Shown here: in pieces, positions 1-7,803 of the stretch | Layout of the letters: every line of letters starts with the position of its first letter | How positions within the stretch are numbered: the first letter of the stretch is position 1 | Origin: Crassaminicella profunda | GTDB lineage: Bacteria; Bacillota; Clostridia; Peptostreptococcales; Thermotaleaceae | Direction of reading: 5' to 3' | NCBI RefSeq assembly: GCF_019884785.1 | Contig: NZ_CP082326.1 | Span: 1,357,355-1,421,354 of the forward strand | DNA: 64,000 bases | Notes under the pieces: generated by a model | The model's database searches: none | Told to the model about the DNA's origin: nothing | Seen by the model: only the letters and a program-made list of their open reading frames with translations | Translations under genes and position numbers: made by a program

Positions 1-1
1 T

Positions 2-286
2 TATGTTACATCCTTTTGTACAGCAGGATATAGAGCAGGAAGAACAGGAGATCATTTTATGTCTTTAGCAAAACCTGGTCATGTTCATAGATATTGTATG
101 CCGAATGCCATGCTTACTTTTAAAGAATATTTATTAGATTATGCTTCAGAAGAAACAAGAAAAGCTGGAGAAAAAGTGATTCAAGATGAGTTAAATCGTT
201 TTAATAAAAGTTATCCTGATAGAGGAAAGTTACTTCAGCAAAAGTTAAAACAAATTGAAGAAGGTAATAGAGATGTGTACATATAA
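2..286 (+). CDS. hydG: [FeFe]-hydrogenase H-cluster maturase HydG, C-terminal fragment
   Basis: The open frame enters from the left edge and ends at 286; only the last 94 residues are present. HydG is a radical-SAM enzyme that cleaves tyrosine to supply CO and cyanide for the hydrogenase H-cluster. The GRTGDHFM segment, the downstream NAxLTxKEYLxDYAS segment and the GNRDVYI ending match the family's C-terminus. That region normally binds an auxiliary Fe-S cluster through C-x2-C-x22-C. Here the first Cys (17-19) and last Cys are present at exact spacing, but the middle position (26-28) is GGA, glycine. The internal ATG at 59 is not the start. Family call firm; function uncertain because of the missing ligand. 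Confidence 0.88.
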   Translation, partial: YVTSFCTAGYRAGRTGDHFMSLAKPGHVHRYCMPNAMLTFKEYLLDYASEETRKAGEKVIQDELNRFNKSYPDRGKLLQQKLKQIEEGNRDVYI

Positions 287-602
287 TAAAGTAGATTTTA
301 AAATATGGGTAGAAGATACCTTACAATCAGCTTTGAGAGAGAAGGAATTTCAGAAAGCTTTAGAGAAGCTTTGCGGGTCTATTATAATATATTATCCAGA
401 TATAAAAATTTGGTTTGCAGAAAAATTTGGGAAACGGTGGTCCTATATAATAGGTGCAGGAAAAGAATCTTTTACCCAATCTGAAAAAGTTTTGCTTACA
501 AGTAATTATGGAGTATTTTTACAAAATACTGATAAAATTTCTTGTGAGGAGAAAGATTGTATAATTGCTCTTATGAAAATTATATGTACTATAAAGTCAT
601 AA
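273..602 (+). CDS. small protein of unknown function downstream of hydG
   Basis: A 109-residue protein beginning MCTYNKVDFKIW. A longer frame opens at TTG 255, but an AAGAAGG ribosome site at 257-263 lies at good distance from ATG 273, so I use the latter. The start lies inside the last codons of hydG (14-bp overlap), which implies translational coupling and a shared transcript ending at the 613-656 hairpin. No domain, signal peptide or membrane segment is recognised. It holds scattered cysteines, including one pair near the C-terminus (SCEEKDC), and mixed helix and strand-forming sequence. The position suggests a role with hydrogenase maturation, but that is context only. Confidence 0.7.
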   Translation: MCTYNKVDFKIWVEDTLQSALREKEFQKALEKLCGSIIIYYPDIKIWFAEKFGKRWSYIIGAGKESFTQSEKVLLTSNYGVFLQNTDKISCEEKDCIIALMKIICTIKS

Positions 603-612
603 CATAGTAGAG

Positions 613-656
613 TACACCTCTTACATACTCATGTAAGAGGTGTATTTTTAGTTTTT
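613..656 (+). terminator. rho-independent terminator after hydG operon
   Basis: A perfect 14-bp stem (613-626 with 631-644) with an ACTC loop is followed by a T-rich tract. It closes the hydG transcript. Confidence 0.9.
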
Positions 657-770
657 TATTTATAAATTCTAGATTTTAAGATGTAAAATATATTGTTTGT
701 GATGTAGTAACATAAAATTGTAACTAAATCACCTCTAAGCAACATATTTATATAAGAAGGGGGTGATTTT

Positions 771-1457
771 TTGCGTTATAGGAGATACCGCCGTAGAAAG
801 ATGAAGGGGAGCTTAAAAGCATTTATTAGCATATTACTTATCTTTTTAGTACTTATTTATGGGTTTATGTTAGTGGACCAAAAAATAAAACCTGCATTCA
901 TAGCAATAGCGGAAGTGAAAGCCAGAGAAATTGCAACTCGTGCAATTAATGAATCTGTAAATACGAAAGTTTCAGAAGATATAAAATATCAAGATTTAAT
1001 TTTTATTAGAACAGATAATGAAGGAAATGTAACTATGATGCAAGCCAATACTATGATGATGAATAAATTAGCATCACAGGTTGCCTTGTTAGTTCAGGAT
1101 AAAATTAAGCAGATCAGGGCTTCTTCAGTAAAAGTTCCGTTAGGTACGGTATTTGAGAGTCAGCTTTTAGCAAAATATGGACCCAAAATTAATATTAATG
1201 TTACCCCTATTGGAATGGTGAATGTAAATTTTAAAACAGAATTTGAACAATCAGGTATTAATCAAACAAGGCATAAGATCTATTTAGTAGTAAGAACACA
1301 AGTAAGAATCATTGTTCCCTTTTCGTCTAAAGCTACCATGGTGGAAACTGCTATACCTATTGCAGAAACAATTATTGTAGGTAAAGTACCTCAAAATTAT
1401 ATTTTTGTGCCTAAAGATGAAGTTCTAAACTTAGTCCCTAATGATCCGGCACCATAA
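771..1457 (+). CDS. yunB: sporulation protein YunB
   Basis: A 228-residue protein with a very basic N-terminus (RYRRYRRRK), one membrane segment at about residues 15-36 and a long extracytoplasmic domain. The motif AIAEVKAREIATRAINESV after the membrane segment is typical of YunB, a mother-cell protein of spore-forming Firmicutes needed for efficient sporulation; its biochemical role is unknown. The start is TTG 771, set by an AAGGGGGTGA ribosome site. The gene stands alone between terminators. In Bacillus it belongs to the sigma-E regulon; no convincing sigma-E promoter could be read by eye here. Confidence 0.88.
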   Translation: MRYRRYRRRKMKGSLKAFISILLIFLVLIYGFMLVDQKIKPAFIAIAEVKAREIATRAINESVNTKVSEDIKYQDLIFIRTDNEGNVTMMQANTMMMNKLASQVALLVQDKIKQIRASSVKVPLGTVFESQLLAKYGPKININVTPIGMVNVNFKTEFEQSGINQTRHKIYLVVRTQVRIIVPFSSKATMVETAIPIAETIIVGKVPQNYIFVPKDEVLNLVPNDPAP

Positions 1458-1490
1458 AACTGTTACAAATTTTGTAGCAGTTTTATTTTT
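1456..1490 (+). terminator. terminator after yunB
   Basis: An 11-bp stem (1456-1466 with 1474-1484, one G-T pair) is followed by a T tract. Confidence 0.85.
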
Positions 1491-1635
1491 ATAAAAAATC
1501 CGAAACTCAGTGAATAAGTCGAAACAAGTCGATAATATAAAATGCTTTCTAGGTTTAAATTTTTAAATTTTCCATATGATAAAGATAATAAGGGTGAAAA
1601 AAAGAAAAAATTTTAACCATATGAGGAGGAAGAGT

Positions 1636-2988
1636 ATGGCAAATATAAATCAAAATCAAGATAGAGAACAATGGGGCTCTAAAATAGGATTTATTTTAGC
1701 AGCATCAGGTTCAGCCGTAGGATTGGGAAATTTGTGGAAGTTCCCTTATATGGCAGGTAAGAATGGTGGAGGAGCTTTCGTACTAGTATATTTTATAATA
1801 TTATTTCTTGTAGGTTTTACATTAATGCTAGCTGAAATTGTTTTAGGGAGACATACCCAATTAAATGCAATTGGTGCGTATAGAACAATACGTAAAAATT
1901 TTGCATGGGTTGGTGGATTAGGCGTTTTAGCTGGATTTTTAATCCTTTCATTCTATAGTGTTGTGGGGGGGTGGGTCCTCAATTATCTTGTAAAATCTTT
2001 AAGTGGTGCATTAAATATTATGGATGCAGAAGTTTTAGGCAATATGTTTGGAGAGTTAATATCTGGAACAACCATACCAATTTTTTATCATGGATTATTT
2101 ATGTTAGCAACCCTTTTAATTGTACTTGGTGGTATCGGTGGAGGTATTGAGAAATCTAGTAAAATTTTAATGCCTGGACTTTTCATTATGATTATTATTC
2201 TTGCTATTCGCTCTATGACTTTAGCAGGTGCTACTGAAGGAATTAAATATCTTTTGATTCCCGATTTTTCTAAGATCACAATAGGTGTTATACTTGATGC
2301 ACTTGGACAAGTATTCTTCTCATTAAGTTTAGGTATGGGATGTATGATTACTTATGGTAGTTATTTAAGTAAGGATACAAATATTCCACAAAGTGCTACA
2401 ATTATTCCTCTCATTGATACGGGAGTTGCGTTGCTTGCAGGTCTTGCTGTATTGCCAGCAGTTTTTGCTTTTGGTTTTGAGCCATCAGCTGGACCAGGAT
2501 TAATATTTATTACATTCCCTGCAGTATTTGCACAGATGCCTTTAGGATCATTCTTTGCAGTAATGTTCTTTGTATTAGTATTATTTGCAGCTTTATCTTC
2601 ATCTATTTCATTGCTAGAAGTATGTGTGGCTTATGCAGTTGATGAATGGAAATTCAATCGTAAGTCTGCTACAATTGGGCTTGGGCTAATATTATTTTTA
2701 ATAGGTATTCCATGTTCATTATCATTTGGACCATGGGCAGATATTCATATCTTACCTGGCAAAGGTTTTTTTGATACCTTTGACTTTGTTGCAAGTAATA
2801 TTTTACTTCCATTAGGAGGATTACTATTATGTATCTTTGTTGGATGGATTTGGGGAACAGATAAGGCCATCAAGGAAGCTACAAATGGTGGAAAATTAGA
2901 ATTTAAATTGGCTGGTGTTTGGTCATTCCTTCTTAAATATGTTGGTCCAGTAGCTATTGCTATCGTGTTCATACGATCATTAATATAA
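1636..2988 (+). CDS. sodium-dependent amino-acid/neurotransmitter symporter (SNF/NSS family)
   Basis: A 450-residue inner-membrane protein with about 11 membrane segments, the usual number for bacterial NSS carriers such as MhsT or TnaT. Helix 1 carries the sodium and substrate site as SGSAVGLGNLWKFPYMAGKNGGGAF. Further family signatures are GxxExxLGR after helix 2 and FFSLSLGMG in helix 6. These proteins take up an amino acid with Na+; the substrate cannot be read from sequence. The frame is open from 1576, but GAGGAGG at 1624-1630 sets the start at ATG 1636. Single gene with its own terminator. Confidence 0.93.
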   Translation: MANINQNQDREQWGSKIGFILAASGSAVGLGNLWKFPYMAGKNGGGAFVLVYFIILFLVGFTLMLAEIVLGRHTQLNAIGAYRTIRKNFAWVGGLGVLAGFLILSFYSVVGGWVLNYLVKSLSGALNIMDAEVLGNMFGELISGTTIPIFYHGLFMLATLLIVLGGIGGGIEKSSKILMPGLFIMIIILAIRSMTLAGATEGIKYLLIPDFSKITIGVILDALGQVFFSLSLGMGCMITYGSYLSKDTNIPQSATIIPLIDTGVALLAGLAVLPAVFAFGFEPSAGPGLIFITFPAVFAQMPLGSFFAVMFFVLVLFAALSSSISLLEVCVAYAVDEWKFNRKSATIGLGLILFLIGIPCSLSFGPWADIHILPGKGFFDTFDFVASNILLPLGGLLLCIFVGWIWGTDKAIKEATNGGKLEFKLAGVWSFLLKYVGPVAIAIVFIRSLI

Positions 2989-2992
2989 ATAG

Positions 2993-3023
2993 AAAGGTCG
3001 GGTTTTTTAATCCGATCTTTTTT
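2993..3023 (+). terminator. terminator after the NSS transporter gene
   Basis: AAAGGTCGG pairs with CCGATCTTT (one G-T pair) and runs into six T. Confidence 0.85.
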
Positions 3024-3142
3024 AATATTTGTAAAAGTAAAGCTGTTTAGTATATGATTTTTTAAAATATAAAAACTTATTGATAAAAATTTTGAATTTT
3101 AGCGTATAATAGACATTAGAATAAGTTGAGGTTGGTGATAAA

Positions 3143-4432
3143 ATGCAATTTAATGATAATAATGAGATTATGGAAGCTATACAACAAAGAGCTATACTAG
3201 TAGGTTTAAGTACCGGAAGTAAAAAAGAAATAACAACGATTGAGAATTCTTTAAAAGAATTAGAAGAACTTGCAAATGCAGCAGGTGCAAAAGTACTACA
3301 TAAAATGATACAGAATAAGCAAAAAATTGACACAACTTTTTATATTGGAAAGGGTAAGGTAGAAGAAATTAAAATCCTTTGTGATGAATTAGATGCCAAT
3401 TTAGTTATATTTAATGATGAATTATCAGGTGCTCAAATTAGAAATTTAGAGGAAGCCATTCAAAGAACTATTATTGATAGAACCACTTTGATACTAGATA
3501 TTTTTGCCCAAAGAGCACAATCAAAGGAAGGAAAATTACAGGTAGAATTAGCGCAACTTCGCTATAGATTACCAAGACTTATAGGACTTGGTAAGTCTTT
3601 ATCAAGAACAGGGGCTGGAATTGGTACAAGAGGGCCAGGAGAGAAAAAGCTAGAACTCGATAGAAGACATATTTTAGATAGAATCAGTGATATAAAGGGT
3701 CAACTTGGAGAGATAAAGAAAAATAGAGAAGTTCAGAGAAAACAAAGGAAGAAAAATGAAATGCCTGTTGTAGCATTAGTGGGGTATACAAATGCGGGAA
3801 AATCCACACTGATGAATAAACTCATCACAATGACTGATTCCTCTGAAGAAAAGGAAGTATATGCAAAAGATATGTTGTTTGCTACATTAGATACTTCCCA
3901 TAGAAAAATTATTTTGCCAAGCAAAGAAGAATTTATTTTGATTGACACAGTAGGATTTGTAAGTAAACTACCTCATTCATTGATCGAGGCTTTTAAAGCA
4001 ACGCTAGAAGAAGTAGAGGAAGCAGATTTACTCTTACATATTGTAGATGCGACGAATCAAGATTATGAGATGCAGATGAAAGTTACAAAACAAGTGTTAG
4101 AGGAATTAAATGTAAAAGATAAGCCAATTATTCTTATATTCAATAAAATAGATAAGGTTGAGAATATATATATACCTTCTGGTGAAGATATCCTTCATTT
4201 ATCAGCAGTAGAAGGAATAGGGGTAGAGGAGTTAGTATCTAAAGTTAAAGGAAAAATATTTTCTCATATGAAGAAGGTAGAACTACTTATACCTTATGAT
4301 AGAGGAGATATTGTATCTTATTTATGTGATAAGACTAAAGTAGAGAAATGTGAATATAGAGAAGACGGTGTTTTTGTGAAAAGTAGTTTAGCACCTATTG
4401 ATTACAATAAATATGAAAAATATTTGATTTAA
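3143..4432 (+). CDS. hflX: GTPase HflX
   Basis: A 429-residue ribosome-associated GTPase that splits stalled or stress-damaged ribosomes. The order is an N-terminal HflX domain (about 1-185), with the [10 protein letters not shown] and GAQIRNLEE signatures; a helical linker with [18 protein letters not shown]; and a G domain. The G domain shows G1 GYTNAGKST near residue 214, G3 DTVGF, and G4 NKID. The ATG follows GAGGTTGGTGATAAA. A TATAAT box at 3105-3110 is the probable -10. It abuts the next gene, so the two are likely co-transcribed. Confidence 0.96.
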   Translation: MQFNDNNEIMEAIQQRAILVGLSTGSKKEITTIENSLKELEELANAAGAKVLHKMIQNKQKIDTTFYIGKGKVEEIKILCDELDANLVIFNDELSGAQIRNLEEAIQRTIIDRTTLILDIFAQRAQSKEGKLQVELAQLRYRLPRLIGLGKSLSRTGAGIGTRGPGEKKLELDRRHILDRISDIKGQLGEIKKNREVQRKQRKKNEMPVVALVGYTNAGKSTLMNKLITMTDSSEEKEVYAKDMLFATLDTSHRKIILPSKEEFILIDTVGFVSKLPHSLIEAFKATLEEVEEADLLLHIVDATNQDYEMQMKVTKQVLEELNVKDKPIILIFNKIDKVENIYIPSGEDILHLSAVEGIGVEELVSKVKGKIFSHMKKVELLIPYDRGDIVSYLCDKTKVEKCEYREDGVFVKSSLAPIDYNKYEKYLI

Positions 4433-4450
4433 ATGGAATGGAGTAATAAT

Positions 4451-5125
4451 ATGGAAAGAGGGAATGACTTGAGTTTATCATGGGAAAGTTACGATACAAC
4501 GAAAGATTATATCATAACCTATCTTCTATATCAGGAAGGAAAAAGTATTGAATTGATTGCTAAGATTAGAAACATGAATGTTGAACGAGTAAAAAAGCAG
4601 ATAATATTGGCTAAATCAGAGGCTATTTCCCTAAAGGAACAAGACAAATCTATGTTGGAGAAAATGTTAGAGATTTCAAAAACAGAGAGGATTAAAATGA
4701 TTTCACGTATGCCAAGTAAAGATAGAAAAACTTTGGCAAGAGAAATTTATTATGGATATAATCATATAAGAAATGCAGAAGATAAAATGATTCTGATTTG
4801 GATTATTGGTGAATTAAGGATAAAAGAATTGGTTCATATTGTTTATAAAGATATAAAGCATCCTCATGGAAATGTTAGGAGGATGGTATGTTCTGCCATT
4901 AATAAAATTGGTGATCCTAAGGGTATAGATTCTCTTCATAAAGCTTTACTAGATTCCAAACCTCAAGTAAGGCAGTATGCTGCAAAGGGATTAGGAAAAA
5001 TAGGTGATGAAAAATCAATTATAAAGATGAAAAGACTTTTAGGAAATCCCAATGAAAAAGAATATGTAAAAAATGCATTTTATGAAGCAATCAATCATAT
5101 TGAGAGGAGACTAGAAAATTCTTAA
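4451..5125 (+). CDS. HTH plus HEAT-repeat protein
   Basis: A 224-residue protein. The N-terminus (about 15-55, YLLYQEGKSIELIAKIRN...) looks like a helix-turn-helix. The C-terminal 100 residues carry HEAT/PBS-lyase-like repeats, with GNVRRMVCSAINKIGDPKGIDSL and then KPQVRQYAAKGLGKIGD. HEAT repeats form curved scaffolds for protein or nucleic-acid contact. ATG 4433 touches the hflX stop, but a GGAG at 4439-4442 favours ATG 4451. Transcribed with hflX; function unknown, DNA or RNA binding inferred only from the HTH-like segment. The end overlaps the convergent gene by 4 bp. Confidence 0.82.
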   Translation: MERGNDLSLSWESYDTTKDYIITYLLYQEGKSIELIAKIRNMNVERVKKQIILAKSEAISLKEQDKSMLEKMLEISKTERIKMISRMPSKDRKTLAREIYYGYNHIRNAEDKMILIWIIGELRIKELVHIVYKDIKHPHGNVRRMVCSAINKIGDPKGIDSLHKALLDSKPQVRQYAAKGLGKIGDEKSIIKMKRLLGNPNEKEYVKNAFYEAINHIERRLENS

Positions 5126-5577
5126 TGAAGAATTTTCTTTGTCTCCTCTACTACTTTTACAATGTTTTTATAGGCTGATAAGGTGCCGTGTGCTACAATA
5201 GGTCTTCCAAATTTAACCCATTTCAATCTTCTAGAACTAAAACCACCTATGCGCATAAGGCCATTTACACAAGGTAAAGTATTTACCAATAAGAGTTCTT
5301 CTTCTTTTTGATTTAATATTTTCCACATATCTTTGAGACATGGAATAACAATATGGGGAACAAATTGTCTGCCAAGGGTATATATTTTATTTCCAAATTC
5401 ATCGGAACCTCTATAAAAAATTTTGCCAGCGTCTGTTTTTTCTAAAGTATCAAAAAAGGGGATATTTAGTAAATCCTGTTTGCTGGGTATATGATTTGTT
5501 GGTAACATGTTTAAATGGATTGCAGCAGCAGTACAAGACGAATGACAACCGCCTACACAGTGATAGATAATGTGCAC
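5122..5577 (-). CDS. DUF3189 family protein
   Basis: About 151 residues beginning MHIIYHCVGGCHSS. The HCxGGxHSS motif, the later RIGGFSSRR and VAHGTLSAY segments, and the size fit the DUF3189 family of uncharacterised clostridial proteins. The longest frame starts at GTG 5586, but AGAGGTG overlaps that codon and sits at correct distance from GTG 5577 (TTG 5580 also possible). The conserved His and Cys residues suggest metal binding or redox chemistry, which is inference. Convergent with the HEAT gene, sharing 4 bp. Confidence 0.75.
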   Translation of the reverse strand: MHIIYHCVGGCHSSCTAAAIHLNMLPTNHIPSKQDLLNIPFFDTLEKTDAGKIFYRGSDEFGNKIYTLGRQFVPHIVIPCLKDMWKILNQKEEELLLVNTLPCVNGLMRIGGFSSRRLKWVKFGRPIVAHGTLSAYKNIVKVVEETKKILH

Positions 5578-5708
5578 CAAAATCACCTCTAAGTCTGTTT
5601 TTGTTAGTATGTGTGAAAAATGTTTTGATTATTATACATAATTTATATTTTAAAAGAAATAATAGTTATAGAAGGGTATTATAAATTTTAAAAATTTTCA
5701 GAATAGTA

Positions 5709-5737
5709 TTGAAAAAGTGGTGCGTATACGTTATGAT
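5709..5737 (+). promoter_or_regulatory. sigma-A promoter of the Nudix-like gene
   Basis: TTGAAA (5709-5714) and TATGAT (5732-5737) are separated by 17 bp. The self-complementary CGTATACG (5723-5730) lies in the spacer and could be an operator. Confidence 0.65.
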
Positions 5738-5771
5738 AGTAATATATAAAATATGAAGGGAGGAATGCCCC

Positions 5772-6203
5772 GTGCTTTTTAGAAATTGCGCTGGCGGCGT
5801 AGTGTTCTTCGATGATAAGGTTTTGCTTTTAAAAAATGAAAAGGATCAATGGGTATTACCAAAAGGTGTAATTCGTAACGGGAGTCTCTCGAGAGATGTT
5901 GCTTTAACTCGTGTTAAGGAAGAAACGGGTGTTGAAGCTGACATTATCTCATGCGTGGGAGAAACTTGTTACGAATTTTTTTCTATGAGCAGACAAAAGC
6001 CAGTTTGCAATGAAATAACATGGTATTTAATGAGGGCATTAGAGGAAAACTATCAATTAAATGAGGATTTAGGTTTTAGAGATATTGGTTTTTATGATAT
6101 TGACGTAGCATTAAATATGATTACACATAATCAAGATAAATCTTTAGTCAACCTTGCATATAGAAAATATAAAACCATGTTTGTTGAGGAAATGATGGTA
6201 TAA
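5772..6203 (+). CDS. Nudix-domain protein with degenerate Nudix box
   Basis: A 143-residue single-domain Nudix fold: GGVVFFDDKVLLLKNEKDQWVLPKG is the standard strand-loop entry. The Nudix box should read G-x5-E-x7-RE-U-x-EE-x-GU. Here it is GVIRNGS...TRVKEETGV: the second-position Glu is Ser and the RE pair is TR, while the EE pair is kept. Nudix enzymes hydrolyse nucleoside diphosphates linked to a second moiety, using these acids for Mg2+. This copy may be weakly active or serve as a ligand-binding regulator. The start is GTG 5772, behind GGGAGG. Own promoter and a strong terminator, so monocistronic. Confidence 0.82.
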   Translation: MLFRNCAGGVVFFDDKVLLLKNEKDQWVLPKGVIRNGSLSRDVALTRVKEETGVEADIISCVGETCYEFFSMSRQKPVCNEITWYLMRALEENYQLNEDLGFRDIGFYDIDVALNMITHNQDKSLVNLAYRKYKTMFVEEMMV

Positions 6204-6241
6204 TAATAGAAGAGTAGTTTCAACTACTCTTCTATTATTTT
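6202..6241 (+). terminator. terminator after the Nudix-like gene
   Basis: A perfect 18-bp stem (6202-6219 with 6222-6239) closed by a two-base TC, followed by only a short T run. It separates the Nudix-like gene from yigZ. Confidence 0.8.
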
Positions 6242-6255
6242 GGGGAGGGAAAGGT

Positions 6256-6912
6256 ATGATTAAAAGATATAAAACAATATATGGATATGCAGAGGTAGAA
6301 CACATCATTGAAAAATCAAGATTTATTGGGTATGCAAAGCCTGTAGAAACAGAAGATGAGGCGGCAGCGTTTGTAGAAGAGATAAAATTAATACATAAAA
6401 ATGCAACACATAACGTACCTGCCTATATAGTAGGAAAAAAAAGCGAGATACAAAGATATAGTGATGATAAAGAACCAGCTGGAACAGCAGGTGTACCTAT
6501 TTTAGATATGCTCAAAAAAGAAGAAATTAAAAACATTGCTATTGTTGTTACAAGATATTTTGGAGGAATCAAGTTAGGAACAGGTGGTTTGGTTCGAGCA
6601 TATACTACTGCAGCAAAACTAGCACTAAATGAAGCCAAGGTGATTGAAAAAGTTTTGTATGATTTGATAAAAATAAGAATAGATTATTCCATGCTTGGAA
6701 AAGTTCAAAATGAGATATTAAATGATGGATACATCATAAAAGATACAGTATTTGATGATGCTGTAAATATGTACATATATTCTCCTGTAGATCAAAGGGA
6801 AGATATTATGAAAATCATTAATAACATCACTAGTGCAAAAGCTGAAATATCTGTCCAAGATACATTGTACCTTGATGAATTAGAGGGTATAGTCATGAAG
6901 GAGTCATTATAA
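6256..6912 (+). CDS. YigZ/IMPACT family protein
   Basis: A 218-residue protein. The N-terminal UPF0029/IMPACT domain (about 1-120) has EKSRFIGYA, the NVPAY segment, SDDKEPAGTAGVP, and VVTRYFGGIKLGTGGLVRAY, the family's most conserved block. A C-terminal DUF1949 ferredoxin-like domain follows. Homologues are YigZ of E. coli and YvyE of Bacillus, linked to translation or proline-peptide metabolism; no reaction is settled. A GGGGAGGGA ribosome site precedes ATG 6256. Single gene. Confidence 0.92.
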   Translation: MIKRYKTIYGYAEVEHIIEKSRFIGYAKPVETEDEAAAFVEEIKLIHKNATHNVPAYIVGKKSEIQRYSDDKEPAGTAGVPILDMLKKEEIKNIAIVVTRYFGGIKLGTGGLVRAYTTAAKLALNEAKVIEKVLYDLIKIRIDYSMLGKVQNEILNDGYIIKDTVFDDAVNMYIYSPVDQREDIMKIINNITSAKAEISVQDTLYLDELEGIVMKESL

Positions 6913-6913
6913 T

Positions 6914-6945
6914 AAAAGTCGTACTATTTAGTATGACTTTTATCT
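6914..6945. terminator. bidirectional terminator between yigZ and tauE pair
   Basis: An 11-bp stem (6914-6924 with 6931-6941) is flanked by A-rich and T-rich arms, so it can stop both convergent transcripts. It overlaps the stop codon of the minus-strand permease gene. Confidence 0.8.
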
Positions 6946-7283
6946 TTATAGAAAAATTCATAGATTCCCATAAAGAATAGAAAAATACCAAAAAACTTTC
7001 TGAGAAGGTCTGATGAAAGATTTACAGCAAGAAAAGAACCTAAAATAGATCCTAGAATACCTAGAATGATTAAGGGGAGGCTGATAGAGGTTTCAACATT
7101 TTTGTTTTTTATATGGGTAATAAGGGCAATGGATGCTACTGGTATAAAAGCTAGTAAGTTTATACCTTGAGCCTGTTGTTGTGTAAGGGTGGTAAACATA
7201 ATAAGGGCTGGGATTAAAATGGTGCCACCTCCAATTCCCATTCCACCAATGATACCTGATAAAAGGCCTATGACGATTAACAT
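6924..7283 (-). CDS. TauE/SafE (TSUP) permease, half-size subunit 2
   Basis: 119 residues, about four membrane segments, with the repeat signature SGIIGGMGIGGGTILIPAL near the N-terminus. Full-length TSUP permeases are about 250 residues and consist of two such repeats; this gene holds one. Its ATG shares a base with the stop codon of the gene before it (TAATG arrangement), so the two halves are made in step and probably form a heterodimer. The family exports or imports sulfite, sulfonates and related anions. Confidence 0.85.
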   Translation of the reverse strand: MLIVIGLLSGIIGGMGIGGGTILIPALIMFTTLTQQQAQGINLLAFIPVASIALITHIKNKNVETSISLPLIILGILGSILGSFLAVNLSSDLLRKFFGIFLFFMGIYEFFYKDKSHTK

Positions 7284-7645
7284 TAAAACACCATCCTTAT
7301 GGCAGCAATAATCATAAAAATCGCAAAAATTTTCCTAAGTAGATAGGAAGGGAGTTTTGATAGGAGTTTTGCACCTATGTAGCCTCCTACCATGCCACCT
7401 AACATAATTTTTAATGTGATATTCCAAACAATGATGCCGTGCTTTATATAGATCAGTGAGCTTATAAGGGCAAGGGGAAGGATTATGGATATAGCTGTAG
7501 CATGTGATTTGTGTTCTTCAAGCCCTAGTAAAAAAGACATTCCAGGAACTAATAAGGTTCCTCCTCCAGATCCTAATAAACCATTAACTAAACCTGCCAT
7601 AAATCCTAATAAGATAAATTTTAAACTAAATATTTTTATTTTCAT
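7283..7645 (-). CDS. TauE/SafE (TSUP) permease, half-size subunit 1
   Basis: 120 residues, about four membrane segments, with the repeat signature AGLVNGLLGSGGGTLLVPGM. This is the first cistron of the two-gene permease; its partner follows with a one-base overlap. AGGTGAAAAA precedes ATG 7645. It is transcribed divergently from cysK across a 158-bp gap with inverted repeats. The neighbour suggests transport of a sulfur anion, but substrates of this family vary widely. Confidence 0.85.
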   Translation of the reverse strand: MKIKIFSLKFILLGFMAGLVNGLLGSGGGTLLVPGMSFLLGLEEHKSHATAISIILPLALISSLIYIKHGIIVWNITLKIMLGGMVGGYIGAKLLSKLPSYLLRKIFAIFMIIAAIRMVF

Positions 7646-7684
7646 TTTTTCACCTGAATGTTTTTTTATTTAAAGGATAAAATT

Positions 7685-7699
7685 AACTATGGTATAGTT
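7685..7699. promoter_or_regulatory. inverted repeat upstream of the TauE/SafE pair
   Basis: AACTAT-GGT-ATAGTT, 6-bp arms, 40 bp before the permease start. It may be an operator. Confidence 0.35.
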
Positions 7700-7729
7700 T
7701 CTGCTAATACAATTTTTTTTATGAGTGTA

Positions 7730-7774
7730 TTGACGGAATTATGAATATATTATAAAATAAATACATAAATTCCG
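7730..7774 (+). promoter_or_regulatory. cysK promoter with flanking inverted repeat
   Basis: TTGACG (7730-7735) and TAAAAT (7753-7758) are 17 bp apart. CGGAATTATG (7734-7743) and CATAAATTCCG (7764-7774) form an inverted repeat bracketing the -10 box, the position expected for a repressor. A sulfur-responsive Rrf2 regulator such as CymR is a candidate by context only. Confidence 0.6.
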
Positions 7775-7803
7775 ATAAGAAAACTATGAATTGGAGGATT
7801 GTT

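Noticed and set aside
1516-1540. Tandem Spo0A boxes upstream of the NSS transporter
   Set aside because: The AAGTCGAA and AAGTCGAT copies differ from TGTCGAA at the conserved T and lack a clear promoter; too weak to list.
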